Positions 25,860-34,117 of a stretch of 64,000 nt of DNA are shown here, in pieces. The stretch is from Lysobacter sp. Its GTDB lineage: Bacteria; Pseudomonadota; Gammaproteobacteria; Xanthomonadales; Xanthomonadaceae. The first letter of the stretch is position 1; each line of letters starts with the position of its first letter. A program made the translations under genes and the position numbers. The notes beneath the pieces were generated by a model. It made no database searches, was not told where the DNA came from, and saw only the letters and a list, made by a program, of their open reading frames with translations. The stretch is taken from NCBI GenBank assembly GCA_027306995.1, contig DAHUXS010000022.1:1-64000 (forward strand), given 5' to 3'.

Positions 25860-27740
25860 TCATTGCCGGGAGGGCGCCGGTTGCGCCAGCCCGTTCCGCA
25901 CGGCCTCGTCGATCAATGCGCGGACCTGTTTATTGATGACGTGAGCCTTCTGCTCCATTTCCTTGCCCACGGCATCCATCTGCTTCCCGATGGCGTCCAT
26001 GGGCTTGGCGGCGGCATCCATCTCGCGGGCGATGGCGTCCATCTTCGCGCTCTCGGCCTGCATGCCATCTTGCTGGGCTTGCAACGCGATGGAGTGACGC
26101 TCCATTTGCTTGCTCAATGCGTCCTGCTGCACGGAAAGCTGCTCCATCTGGCGATTCAGTGCATCGCGCCGCGCGTCGCTCGCCTGCACCTGCTGTATCG
26201 CCAGCCCGCGTTGCTGCTCCGCCAACTCGCGTTGCTGTTCGGCCAACTTCTGGATCTTGTGCTCCTCGTCACGCGCCTCCGGTGTTTGCGCCACCTTCGC
26301 GTGCATGCCATCCATGCGCTTGCTGAGCGCCTCGATTTCCTGCTGGTGCGGCGCCATCTGCGCCTGCAGGTCGCGGATCTTCGCCTGCTGGGGCTCCAGG
26401 GCAGCCCAGGCCTGCTCCACGCGGGCCAGCGTCGCGGCATCGCGCACGACGTAAGCCTTGCCGTCCTTGCTGAACCAGATGAAATCGCCTGCGATTTCAC
26501 GGGTCGTGTCGTCGATGTCGCGCGAATCGACGGAATTGCCGGTAAGCGTCAGCTTGCCATCACGCTTGTGCACCAACGCATAACCATCATGGGTATCGCT
26601 GCGGGCGGTTGCGATCTTCTTCGCGACGACCGCTGGAGCCGCCTGGGGTGCCGGCGCAGGCACAGGCGCGGACGCAGCAACACTGCCGCTCTCCTGCGGC
26701 TGCGCATGCGTATCGAATTTGGCATACGCCTGGACGGCGATGCCCAAGGCGACGATGCCGACGACCGGCACCAGCACGGCGCTGCCGACGGCGCGGCGTT
26801 CGGGGCGAAGCAATTGCTTGATGCGGGACATGAGCTGACCTCCATGCGCGGCTTGCGCGGGTACGAAATCGGGGACGGGTGACCGCGCGATGTTCATGCG
26901 GTCGAGTTCGGAAAGCGCGAGGGCGAGACGGCGCGGGTCGCCAAGTTGGCGTGCGGCGAGATCGTCGGCGACCAGTTCGCGTTCGATGCGAATGCGCCGC
27001 GACAGCCACCACACCACCGGGTGATAGAACAGCAACGCTTCGACCGCACCCTGCAGCAGGTTGACCAGGTAATCGTGGCGGCGGATGTGCGCGAGTTCGT
27101 GCGCGACCAGGGCTTCCAGCAACGGCACCGGCATGTTCGCGACGATGGCGGCCGGCAGCAGCACCATGGGCTTCCACCAGCCCACCGACAGCGGACTGTC
27201 GCCCTCTTCGATCATGCGCACCGTGACTCGCCGGCGTATTCCGAACCCTTGCGCGAATGCATCCGCGCAGGCCTGCCAGCGTCGTGCATCGACGCATGCG
27301 GCACGCGTGCGCAAGCGGCGCACCCACCACAGGCCGGAGGCCATGCGCAAGGCAAACGCGGTGGTGCCTGTCGCCCATGCCGCGACGATCCACGCGAACA
27401 TGGGATGCGTGGGAGATGGCAGCGACGCCAACAGCGGGATTCCGGTTTGCACCGGATCAGCGGACCCGGCAGCAGCGAATGCGAGCGAAATTGCCGGCGT
27501 CGACGTGGAGATGCTTGCGACATACAGCTTCGCGAACGTCAGCACCGGCGCAATCAGGCAGGCAAGCAATGCCAGGCAGGCGACCGCATAACGCGCCTGC
27601 GGGCGGGCCGAACGCAAGGCCAGCAGCGACATCCACGCCAATGCGCCGATCAGCGCGCCCTGCCAGAGGAAATGCAGCAAGGTGGCGGCCAGCAACGGAA
27701 TCAATGCGGCGATCGCATCGGCGGAAACGAGGTCAGTCAT
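25860..27740 (-). CDS. M56/BlaR1-type membrane metallopeptidase with long coiled-coil tail
   Basis: 626 residues. Several N-terminal membrane helices surround the M56 zinc protease motif HELAH (His214, His218) with downstream FYHPVVWWLSRRIRIERELVADD. Another helix (about 316-337) leads outside, to a region of about 290 residues whose C-terminal half is strongly heptad-like and rich in Gln, Met, Ala and Glu (units such as LAEQQRE, MDAIGKQ, MDAVGKE). The penicillin-binding sensor domain of BlaR1/MecR1 is absent. It overlaps the BlaI-like gene by 8 bases. Such pairs work by the protease inactivating the repressor after a signal; the signal is unknown. Confidence 0.85.
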   Translation of the reverse strand: MTDLVSADAIAALIPLLAATLLHFLWQGALIGALAWMSLLALRSARPQARYAVACLALLACLIAPVLTFAKLYVASISTSTPAISLAFAAAGSADPVQTGIPLLASLPSPTHPMFAWIVAAWATGTTAFALRMASGLWWVRRLRTRAACVDARRWQACADAFAQGFGIRRRVTVRMIEEGDSPLSVGWWKPMVLLPAAIVANMPVPLLEALVAHELAHIRRHDYLVNLLQGAVEALLFYHPVVWWLSRRIRIERELVADDLAARQLGDPRRLALALSELDRMNIARSPVPDFVPAQAAHGGQLMSRIKQLLRPERRAVGSAVLVPVVGIVALGIAVQAYAKFDTHAQPQESGSVAASAPVPAPAPQAAPAVVAKKIATARSDTHDGYALVHKRDGKLTLTGNSVDSRDIDDTTREIAGDFIWFSKDGKAYVVRDAATLARVEQAWAALEPQQAKIRDLQAQMAPHQQEIEALSKRMDGMHAKVAQTPEARDEEHKIQKLAEQQRELAEQQRGLAIQQVQASDARRDALNRQMEQLSVQQDALSKQMERHSIALQAQQDGMQAESAKMDAIAREMDAAAKPMDAIGKQMDAVGKEMEQKAHVINKQVRALIDEAVRNGLAQPAPSRQ

Positions 27741-28122
27741 TGCGGGTCTCCTCCAGGAAGCGCTGGATTTCCTCACGTTCGGCGTCGCTCACGCTGTCGC
27801 CGCGCAACGCGGCCAGCACCAGATCCTTGCCGGAACCGGCGAATGCCTTGTGGATGAAATCGTCGAGCAGCTTCGTCTGCATCGAGCCTTGTTTCTGCGC
27901 CGCCGAGTACACGTGCGAGCGCTGGCTTTCATCGCGGTTGAGCAGACCCTTGCCGTGCATGATCTGCATCAGTCGCAACACGTTTGCATAGCCCAGGTCC
28001 GGGCGCTCGCGCTGCTGTGCCTCGTGCACCTGCTTCACCGAGGATGGACCGAGCGCCCACAGCGTGCGCAACAACTCCAGTTCCGCCGGAGTGGGTTTGG
28101 GGAGCCGCCTGCCAATGCCCAT
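27733..28122 (-). CDS. BlaI/MecI/CopY-family transcriptional repressor
   Basis: 129 residues, the family's usual length. The winged helix-turn-helix is seen in PTPAELELLRTLWALGPSSV and LGYANVLRLMQIMHGKGLL, followed by the dimerisation tail with DDFIHKAFAGSGKDLVL. The Thr of the canonical TVxTLLxRL recognition helix is replaced in YANVLRLMQIM. It should repress its own operon, acting with the overlapping M56 protease gene. The start ATG at 28122 lies 40-75 bases downstream of the iterated TCTAGA motif. Confidence 0.88.
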   Translation of the reverse strand: MGIGRRLPKPTPAELELLRTLWALGPSSVKQVHEAQQRERPDLGYANVLRLMQIMHGKGLLNRDESQRSHVYSAAQKQGSMQTKLLDDFIHKAFAGSGKDLVLAALRGDSVSDAEREEIQRFLEETRND

Positions 28123-28162
28123 CGTGATGCCCGCTGGATGCGATAACGGGCACGCTACGCCA

Positions 28163-28196
28163 TCTAGAACTGTTTGTCTAGAAAAATTTGTCTAGA
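28163..28196. promoter_or_regulatory. Iterated TCTAGA operator upstream of the BlaI-M56 pair
   Basis: Three TCTAGA palindromes lie at 28163, 28177 and 28191, spaced exactly 14 bases apart. The second and third are part of a repeated decamer TTTGTCTAGA (28173-28182 and 28187-28196). The cluster sits between the stop codon of the glyoxalase-fold gene and the start of the BlaI-like gene, in an AT-rich island within a GC-rich region. It is the probable binding site of the BlaI-like repressor. Confidence 0.6.
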
Positions 28197-28200
28197 TTGC

Positions 28201-28593
28201 TCAAGGCGGGCTGATGCGGTGGAAGCCGCACAGCTTGTTGCCGCAAGGATCGCGCAGATAGGCCAGGTAGAGCACGCGGTTTTCGGTGCCGTGGCGGATG
28301 CCGGGCGGATCCTCGACGCTGGTGCCGCCATTGGCGATTCCCACGGCGTGCCAGGCGTCGACGGCTGTCGGCGATGCGCCGCGAAATCCGATCGTGGTGC
28401 CGTTGCCGTGGGTCGCGGGTTGGCCGTCAACCGGTTTGGTGATCACCAACCGGTTGCCGTCATGCTGGTACACCAGCCGCCCCTTCTCGTCGATCACGCC
28501 GGCCGGAACGCCCAGCGCGCCGAGCGTGGCGTCATAGAACTTCCTTGAAGCGTCGATGTCATTGCTACCCAACACGACGTGGTTGATGAACAT
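28201..28593 (-). CDS. VOC/glyoxalase-fold family protein
   Basis: 130 residues made of two beta-alpha-beta-beta-beta modules: MFINHVVLGSNDIDASRKFYDATLGAL at the start and the second module ending YLRDPCGNKLCGFHRI. That end (DP-x-GN-x) is the usual metal-ligand edge of vicinal-oxygen-chelate proteins. This subgroup is annotated only as glyoxalase or dioxygenase-like; no substrate can be inferred. It follows fumarase by 28 bases on the same strand. Confidence 0.82.
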   Translation of the reverse strand: MFINHVVLGSNDIDASRKFYDATLGALGVPAGVIDEKGRLVYQHDGNRLVITKPVDGQPATHGNGTTIGFRGASPTAVDAWHAVGIANGGTSVEDPPGIRHGTENRVLYLAYLRDPCGNKLCGFHRISPP

Positions 28594-28621
28594 GTTTCGC
28601 TCCTGATGCGACGAAAACGAC

Positions 28622-30169
28622 TTAAGCGACGACCACCGGAATCTTGCCGATTTTCGCCTGCCATTCGCGCGGACCGGTCTGGTGGACCGAGCTGCCGCGA
28701 CTGTCGACGGCGACGGTGACCGGCATGTCCTCCACTTCGAATTCGTAGATCGCTTCCATGCCGAGGTCTTCGAAAGCCAGCACCTTGGCCGCCTTGATCG
28801 CCTTGGAAACGAGATAGGCCGAACCGCCGACCGCCATCAGGTACACGGCGCCGTTGTCGCGGATGGCGTCGATCGCAGCGGGGCCGCGCTCGGCCTTGCC
28901 GACCATGCCGATCAGGCCGGTCTGTTCCAGCATCTGGCGGGTGAACTTGTCCATGCGCGTCGCAGTCGTGGGGCCCGCGGGGCCGACGACTTCATCGCGC
29001 ACCGGATCGACCGGTCCGACGTAATAGATGAAACGTCCCTTGAGATCGACCGGCAACGCCTCGCCCTTGTTGAGCATGTCGACCATGCGCTTGTGCGCGG
29101 CATCGCGGCCGGTCAGCAGCTTGCCGTTGAGCAGCAAGGTTTCGCCTGGCTGCCATGAGGCGATCTCTTCCTTGGTCACGGTGTCGAGATTCACCTTGCG
29201 TCCCTTGCTGGCGTCGTAGGCGATCTGCGGCCAATCGGAGAACGACGGCGGATCGAGCGTGACCGCACCGCTGCCATCGAGCACGAAATGCGCGTGGCGG
29301 GTCGCCGCGCAGTTCGGGATCATCGCCACCGGTAGGTTGGCGGCATGGGTCGGATAGTCCTTGACCTTGACGTCGAGGACGGTGGTCAAGCCACCGAGAC
29401 CCTGCGCGCCGATGCCGAGCGCATTGACCTTGTCGTAGAGCTCGAGGCGCAATTCCTCGGCGCGATTCGACGCGCCACGCGCCTGCAGGTCGGTGATGTC
29501 GATCGGCTCCATCAGCGATTCCTTGGCCAGCAGCATCGCCTTCTCGGCGGTGCCGCCGATGCCGATCCCGAGCATGCCCGGCGGGCACCAGCCGGCGCCC
29601 ATGGTCGGCACCGTCTTCAACACCCAGTCGACGATGGAATCGGAGGGATTGAGCATCGCGAACTTCGACTTCGCCTCGGAGCCGCCGCCCTTGGCCGCGA
29701 CGATCACTTCCACGGTATTGCCGGGCACGACGCTGACGTTCACCACGGCCGGCGTGTTGTCGCCGGTGTTGCGGCGCTTGCCGGCGGGATCGGCCAGCAC
29801 CGACGCGCGCAGCTTGTTCTCGGGATCGTTGTAGGCGCGACGCACGCCTTCGTTCGCCATGTCCTCGACGCCCATGGTCGCGTCGTCCCAGCGCACGTCC
29901 ATGCCGATCTTCAGGAACACGGTGACGATGCCGGTGTCCTGGCAGATCGGGCGATGGCCTTCGTAGCACATGCGCGAATTGACCAGGATCTGCGCCATCG
30001 CGTCCTTCGCCGCCGGGGACTCCTCGCGATCGTAGGCGGCCGTGAGATTGCGGATGTAGTCGGCCGGATGGAAATAGCTGATGTATTGCAGGGCGTCGGC
30101 GACGGACTGGATCAGGTCGGCCTGGCGGATGGAAACAGGGCCGGAAGAGGATGCGGTGGAAGCGCTCAC
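28622..30169 (-). CDS. Fumarate hydratase, class I (iron-sulfur)
   Basis: 515 residues, with the alpha and beta parts of class I fumarases in one chain. The N-terminal part has RPICQDTGIVTVF and GAGWCPPGMLGIGIGGTAEKAM, containing cysteines for the 4Fe-4S cluster; the C-terminal part has VGPAGPTTATRMDKFTRQML and VYLMAVGGSAYLVSKAI. It interconverts fumarate and malate in the TCA cycle. The best start is GTG at 30169; no ATG lies at a suitable place and the ribosome site is weak. Oxygen-labile class I enzymes often coexist with a stable FumC elsewhere. Confidence 0.93.
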   Translation of the reverse strand: MSASTASSSGPVSIRQADLIQSVADALQYISYFHPADYIRNLTAAYDREESPAAKDAMAQILVNSRMCYEGHRPICQDTGIVTVFLKIGMDVRWDDATMGVEDMANEGVRRAYNDPENKLRASVLADPAGKRRNTGDNTPAVVNVSVVPGNTVEVIVAAKGGGSEAKSKFAMLNPSDSIVDWVLKTVPTMGAGWCPPGMLGIGIGGTAEKAMLLAKESLMEPIDITDLQARGASNRAEELRLELYDKVNALGIGAQGLGGLTTVLDVKVKDYPTHAANLPVAMIPNCAATRHAHFVLDGSGAVTLDPPSFSDWPQIAYDASKGRKVNLDTVTKEEIASWQPGETLLLNGKLLTGRDAAHKRMVDMLNKGEALPVDLKGRFIYYVGPVDPVRDEVVGPAGPTTATRMDKFTRQMLEQTGLIGMVGKAERGPAAIDAIRDNGAVYLMAVGGSAYLVSKAIKAAKVLAFEDLGMEAIYEFEVEDMPVTVAVDSRGSSVHQTGPREWQAKIGKIPVVVA

Positions 30170-30295
30170 GTGGCGGGGAATCGTGGTGGGAATCCCGCAA
30201 TTTTAGTCCATCCCCGCCCCGCTCCCGCCCGTGCCCCGCAGTCGTGCCATCATCCGTGCACGTTCCGACAAGGACGGTCCCCGGGAGATACTCCA

Positions 30296-30829
30296 ATGTT
30301 CAAGAAGATCCTGATCGTGCTGGTGGTCGTGGTCGCCGCATTCCTCGGCTACGCCGCCACCCGCCCCGATACCTTTGAAGTCAGCCGCAGCACGGTGATC
30401 AAGGCGCCGCCGCAGCGGGTGTTCGACATCGTCAACGACTTCCACAACTTCCCGCAGTGGTCGCCGTGGCAGCACCTCGACCCCAAGATGCAGACCACCT
30501 ATTCGGGTCCGCAGAACGGCGTCGGCTCCAGCTACGCATGGTCGGGCAACGACAAGGCCGGCCAGGGCTCGATGAAGATCACCGAAGCGCAAGCGCCGGC
30601 GAAGATCGGCATGCAGCTCGATTTCATCAAGCCGTTCGCCAGCAGCAATACCGTGGACTTCGCCTTCGCACCGGAAGCCGACGGCACCAAGGTGACGTGG
30701 ACGATGCGCGGCAACAGTCCGTTCGGGATGAAGGTGATGACCGTATTCGTATCGATGGACAAGACGATCGGCCCCGATTTCGAACAGGGGCTGGCGAACC
30801 TCAAGACCATCGCGGAGACATCGCACTGA
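30296..30829 (+). CDS. SRPBCC family (polyketide cyclase-like) protein with membrane anchor
   Basis: 177 residues. A single N-terminal hydrophobic helix (ILIVLVVVVAAFLGYAAT) precedes an SRPBCC domain starting VSRSTVIKAPPQRVFDIVNDFHNFPQWSPW, the form common in polyketide cyclase/dehydrase-like proteins. Ligand unknown. The ATG at 30296 has CGGGAGATACTCC as ribosome site; the open frame extends upstream antisense to fumarase and is not coding there. The ABC transporter gene follows after 24 bases. Confidence 0.85.
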   Translation: MFKKILIVLVVVVAAFLGYAATRPDTFEVSRSTVIKAPPQRVFDIVNDFHNFPQWSPWQHLDPKMQTTYSGPQNGVGSSYAWSGNDKAGQGSMKITEAQAPAKIGMQLDFIKPFASSNTVDFAFAPEADGTKVTWTMRGNSPFGMKVMTVFVSMDKTIGPDFEQGLANLKTIAETSH

Positions 30830-30853
30830 TGCGGTGACGGGCAGACTGTCGCG

Positions 30854-32707
30854 ATGCCGCCACCGCTGCCCACTCCCGATCTCTCCCTGCGCGAGCGCTT
30901 CCAGGCGCTGCGCAACCTGCCGCCGTTCCTGCGCGACATCTGGGCCACCAGTCCCGGGCTGACCAGCGCCAACATCGCCCTGCGCCTGGTGCGCGCGGTG
31001 TCGCCGGTCGCGTTGCTCTACATCGGCAAACTGATCATCGACGAGGCCGTGCGGCTGTCGCGCACGCCGTTGCCGCACGATGTCCAGGCCGCGTGGCAAT
31101 CGGGCCTGCTGAACCACCTGGTCGCCCTGCTCGCGCTGGAACTGGCGATCGCGGTGCTGTCGGACCTGATGGGCCGCCTCGTCTCCTACGTCGATGGCGT
31201 GCTCTCCGATCTCTACACCAATCGCATCGGCGCGCGATTGATGGAACACGCGGCCACGCTCGACCTCGAGGACTTCGAGGACGCCGACCTGCAGGATCGC
31301 CTGCAGCGCGCGCGCATGCAGACCATGGGCCGGATGAACCTGATGGGCCAGCTGTTCGGGCAGGCGCAGGATTTCATCACCGTCGCCGCCTTCGCCGCCG
31401 GACTGGTCGCCTACGCACCGTGGCTGATGGCGATGCTGGCGCTCGCGCTGGTGCCGGCCTTCATCGGCGAATCGCACTTCAACACGCTCGGCTACCACCT
31501 CAACACGATGTGGACGCCGGAACGCCGCGAACTCGAATACCTCAAGCAGGTCGGATCCAGCGTCGAAACGGCCAAGGAAGTGAAGATCTTCGATCTCAAC
31601 CGCTTCCTGATCGAACGTTTCCGCACCCTCTCCGACAAGTTCACCAGCGCCAACCGCAAGCTGGCGGCAAGGCGCGCGGCCTGGGGCACGCTGCTGGCCG
31701 CGCTCGGCAGCATCGCCTACTACGGCGCCTACGGTTACATCGCCTGGCGCACGGTACGCGGCGATTTCACTATCGGCGACCTGACCTTCCTCTCCGCCAG
31801 CTTCCTGCGCCTGCGCGGCCTGCTGGAATCGTTGCTGTCGGGCTTCGCGCAGGTGGCGAACCAGGCGCTCTATCTCGACGACCTCTATTCCTTCTTCAAG
31901 ATCGAACCGGAAATCGTCAGCAAACCGGGCGCGGCGCTGGTGCCGCGACCGATTGCCCGCGGTTTCGTGTTCGACAACGTCGGTTTCCGCTACGACGGTT
32001 CCGAACGCTGGGCGCTGCGTGGACTGTCGTTCGAACTCAAGGCCGGCGAAGTGCTGGCGCTGGTCGGCGAGAACGGCGCCGGCAAGACCACGCTGGTGAA
32101 GCTGCTGGCACGGCTCTACGATCCCGACGAAGGCCGCATCTTGCTCGATGGCATCGATCTTCGCGACTACGATCTTGACGACCTGCGCGCGAACATCGGC
32201 GTGATCTTCCAGGACTTCGTGCGCTACCACCTCACCGCCGGTGAGAACATTGGCGTCGGCCAGATCGATGCCCTGCACGACCGGGCGCGGATCGAACAGG
32301 CGGCGCAGCGCGGCATGGCCGACGAGGTGATCGCCGAACTCCCGTCCGGTTACGACCAGCTGGTGGGCCGGCGCTGGAAGACCGGCGTCGAACTCAGCGG
32401 CGGGCAATGGCAGAAGATCGCGATCGCGCGCGCCTACATGCGCGACGCACAGGTCGTCATCCTCGACGAACCGACCGCCGCGCTCGATGCCCGCGCCGAA
32501 TACGAAGTGTTCCGGCGTTTCAAGGAACTCAGCGAAGAGCGCACCGCGGTGCTGATCTCCCACCGTTTCAGCAGCGTGCGCATGGCCGACCGCATCCTGG
32601 TCCTGGCCGATGGCAAGGTCGAGGCGCAGGGCAGCCATGACGAGTTGATGGCCCAGGGCGGGCGCTACGCTGAATTGTTCGAATTGCAGGCCGCCGGCTA
32701 CCGCTGA
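30854..32707 (+). CDS. ABC transporter, fused permease and ATPase (exporter type)
   Basis: 617 residues. An N-terminal six-helix exporter membrane domain is followed by an ATPase domain with Walker A GENGAGKTT (405-413), signature ELSGGQWQKIAIARA, Walker B VVILDEPTAALD and the H-loop ISHRFSSVRMADRI. It is a half-transporter that must dimerise. There is no peptidase or lipid A-specific feature, so the exported substrate is unknown; the signature reading SGGQWQK occurs in a group of uncharacterised exporters. It may be co-transcribed with the SRPBCC protein. Confidence 0.92.
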   Translation: MPPPLPTPDLSLRERFQALRNLPPFLRDIWATSPGLTSANIALRLVRAVSPVALLYIGKLIIDEAVRLSRTPLPHDVQAAWQSGLLNHLVALLALELAIAVLSDLMGRLVSYVDGVLSDLYTNRIGARLMEHAATLDLEDFEDADLQDRLQRARMQTMGRMNLMGQLFGQAQDFITVAAFAAGLVAYAPWLMAMLALALVPAFIGESHFNTLGYHLNTMWTPERRELEYLKQVGSSVETAKEVKIFDLNRFLIERFRTLSDKFTSANRKLAARRAAWGTLLAALGSIAYYGAYGYIAWRTVRGDFTIGDLTFLSASFLRLRGLLESLLSGFAQVANQALYLDDLYSFFKIEPEIVSKPGAALVPRPIARGFVFDNVGFRYDGSERWALRGLSFELKAGEVLALVGENGAGKTTLVKLLARLYDPDEGRILLDGIDLRDYDLDDLRANIGVIFQDFVRYHLTAGENIGVGQIDALHDRARIEQAAQRGMADEVIAELPSGYDQLVGRRWKTGVELSGGQWQKIAIARAYMRDAQVVILDEPTAALDARAEYEVFRRFKELSEERTAVLISHRFSSVRMADRILVLADGKVEAQGSHDELMAQGGRYAELFELQAAGYR

Positions 32708-32730
32708 AGGCGCTGTCGGGCCGGGGGCAT

Positions 32731-32736
32731 TAAAAT
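32731..32736 (+). promoter_or_regulatory. Possible -10 box of the ferredoxin-NADP reductase gene
   Basis: TAAAAT, 28 bases upstream of the fpr start, is the only good -10-like hexamer in the 56-base gap behind the ABC transporter. No matching -35 hexamer is visible. Confidence 0.3.
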
Positions 32737-32763
32737 GGCGGGATTGCCTCCGTTGTCGCCTGA

Positions 32764-33564
32764 ATGTCCAACCCGCCGCCCTATTTCACCGAAACCGTGC
32801 TCGAGGTCCATCACTGGACCGATGCCTATTTCAGTTTCACCACCACCCGCGATCCCGGTCTGCGCTTCGAGAACGGCCAGTTCGTGATGATCGGCCTGCA
32901 GGGCGAATCCAAGCCGCTGGTCCGCGCCTATTCCGTCGCCAGCGCCAACTGGGCGGAAACCCTGCATTTCTTCAGCATCAAGGTCCAGGACGGCCCGCTG
33001 ACCTCGAAACTCCAGCACCTGAAGGTCGGGGATTCGCTGCTGGTCAGCCGCAAGCCGACCGGCACCCTGCTGATCAGCGACCTCAACCCGGGGCGCAACC
33101 TCTACCTACTCGGCACCGGCACCGGCCTCGCCCCGTGGCTGTCCGTGGCGCAAGACCCCGAGACCTACGAACGCTTCGAGCGCGTGATCGTCTGCCACGG
33201 CGTGCGCAGCGCCGCCGACCTCGCCTACCGCGACTTCTTCGAACACGAATTGCCCAACCACGAACTGCTGGGTGAGTTGGTGCGCGACAAGCTGCTGTAC
33301 TTCCCGGCGGTGTCGCGCGAACCGTTCGAATATCGCGGCCACGACCACCACGGTCGCATCACCGACATGCTCGCCGATGGCCGCATCGCTTCCGCACTGG
33401 GCATCGATGCACTGGATCCCGCACACGACCGCGCGATGATCTGCGGCAGCCCGGCGATGCTCGCCGATTTCCGCACGCTGCTCGACGCACGCGGCTTCAA
33501 GGTCTCGCCGAAGATCGGCCAGGCCGGCGACTACGTGTTCGAACGCGCCTTCGTCGAGAAGTGA
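32764..33564 (+). CDS. fpr: Ferredoxin--NADP reductase
   Basis: 266 residues, the size of bacterial FPR enzymes. The FAD-binding motif is RAYSVAS, the NADP site is YLLGTGTGLAPWLSV, and the downstream ICGSPAMLADF is conserved. The C-terminus VFERAFVEK matches the FPR subclass that ends in VEK rather than in an aromatic residue. It exchanges electrons between NADPH and ferredoxin or flavodoxin, supplying Fe-S assembly and oxidative-stress repair. It converges on the gene at 33569 with a gap of 4 bases. Confidence 0.93.
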   Translation: MSNPPPYFTETVLEVHHWTDAYFSFTTTRDPGLRFENGQFVMIGLQGESKPLVRAYSVASANWAETLHFFSIKVQDGPLTSKLQHLKVGDSLLVSRKPTGTLLISDLNPGRNLYLLGTGTGLAPWLSVAQDPETYERFERVIVCHGVRSAADLAYRDFFEHELPNHELLGELVRDKLLYFPAVSREPFEYRGHDHHGRITDMLADGRIASALGIDALDPAHDRAMICGSPAMLADFRTLLDARGFKVSPKIGQAGDYVFERAFVEK

Positions 33565-33568
33565 CCTT

Positions 33569-33994
33569 TCAGGCGCCTCTGGCGCGGAGCCAATCGATCG
33601 CATCCTTCTCGCGCAGGAACACGCGGGCGTCGATGCCGGCATCGCGCGCATAGATTTCGCAGAACTCGATCTCGTTGCGACCGTTCGGCTTGACGTGGGC
33701 GATGCGGGCCTTGTCCAGGCCGACGCCTTCCATCATCACCACCAGCTCCAGCCAATCCCGCTCGAACAGCGGCAGCCCGCGCAATTCGTCCACCAGCAAC
33801 ACCCGCGTCAAGGCGCCGCCCTGCAGCTCACCGATGATCACGCGCCAGTAGGCGATGGTATTGGCGTAGTTCTCGACACCCTTCACCTGCAACCGCAACA
33901 TGCCGGGTGGAAATGATTTCCTGACGCTGAGATCGTCCCGGGAGATCACCTCGACAGCGTCCACGGGGTTCATCTCGACAACATTCACGCTCAT
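33569..33994 (-). CDS. Hypothetical protein, SpoIIAA/STAS-like
   Basis: 141 residues, no signal peptide. The order of predicted strands and helices, with LRLQVKGVENYANTIAYWRVIIGEL, VLLVDELRGLPLF and ARVFLREKDAIDWLRA at the end, resembles the SpoIIAA-like/STAS family of small alpha-beta proteins. The terminal phrase EKDAIDWL is common in that group. Function and partners unknown. Codon use fits its neighbours. Confidence 0.65.
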   Translation of the reverse strand: MSVNVVEMNPVDAVEVISRDDLSVRKSFPPGMLRLQVKGVENYANTIAYWRVIIGELQGGALTRVLLVDELRGLPLFERDWLELVVMMEGVGLDKARIAHVKPNGRNEIEFCEIYARDAGIDARVFLREKDAIDWLRARGA

Positions 33995-34117
33995 GGTGGC
34001 AGGTTACCGTCCGCCCCGGGGTGGATCAAGGCCGACCACCCGTTCGCCCGGCGCCACGGCCTGGGCAGGCCAGCTGCGGTAATCTGGGCGTTTTCCGCAC
34101 CAATCGGGAATCCGCCC

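Noticed and set aside
32428-32650. Beta-lactamase or resistance gene linked to the BlaI/M56 pair
   Set aside because: No beta-lactamase or penicillin-binding protein is encoded near 25860-28200 or elsewhere in the window, so the pair should not be called a resistance regulator.
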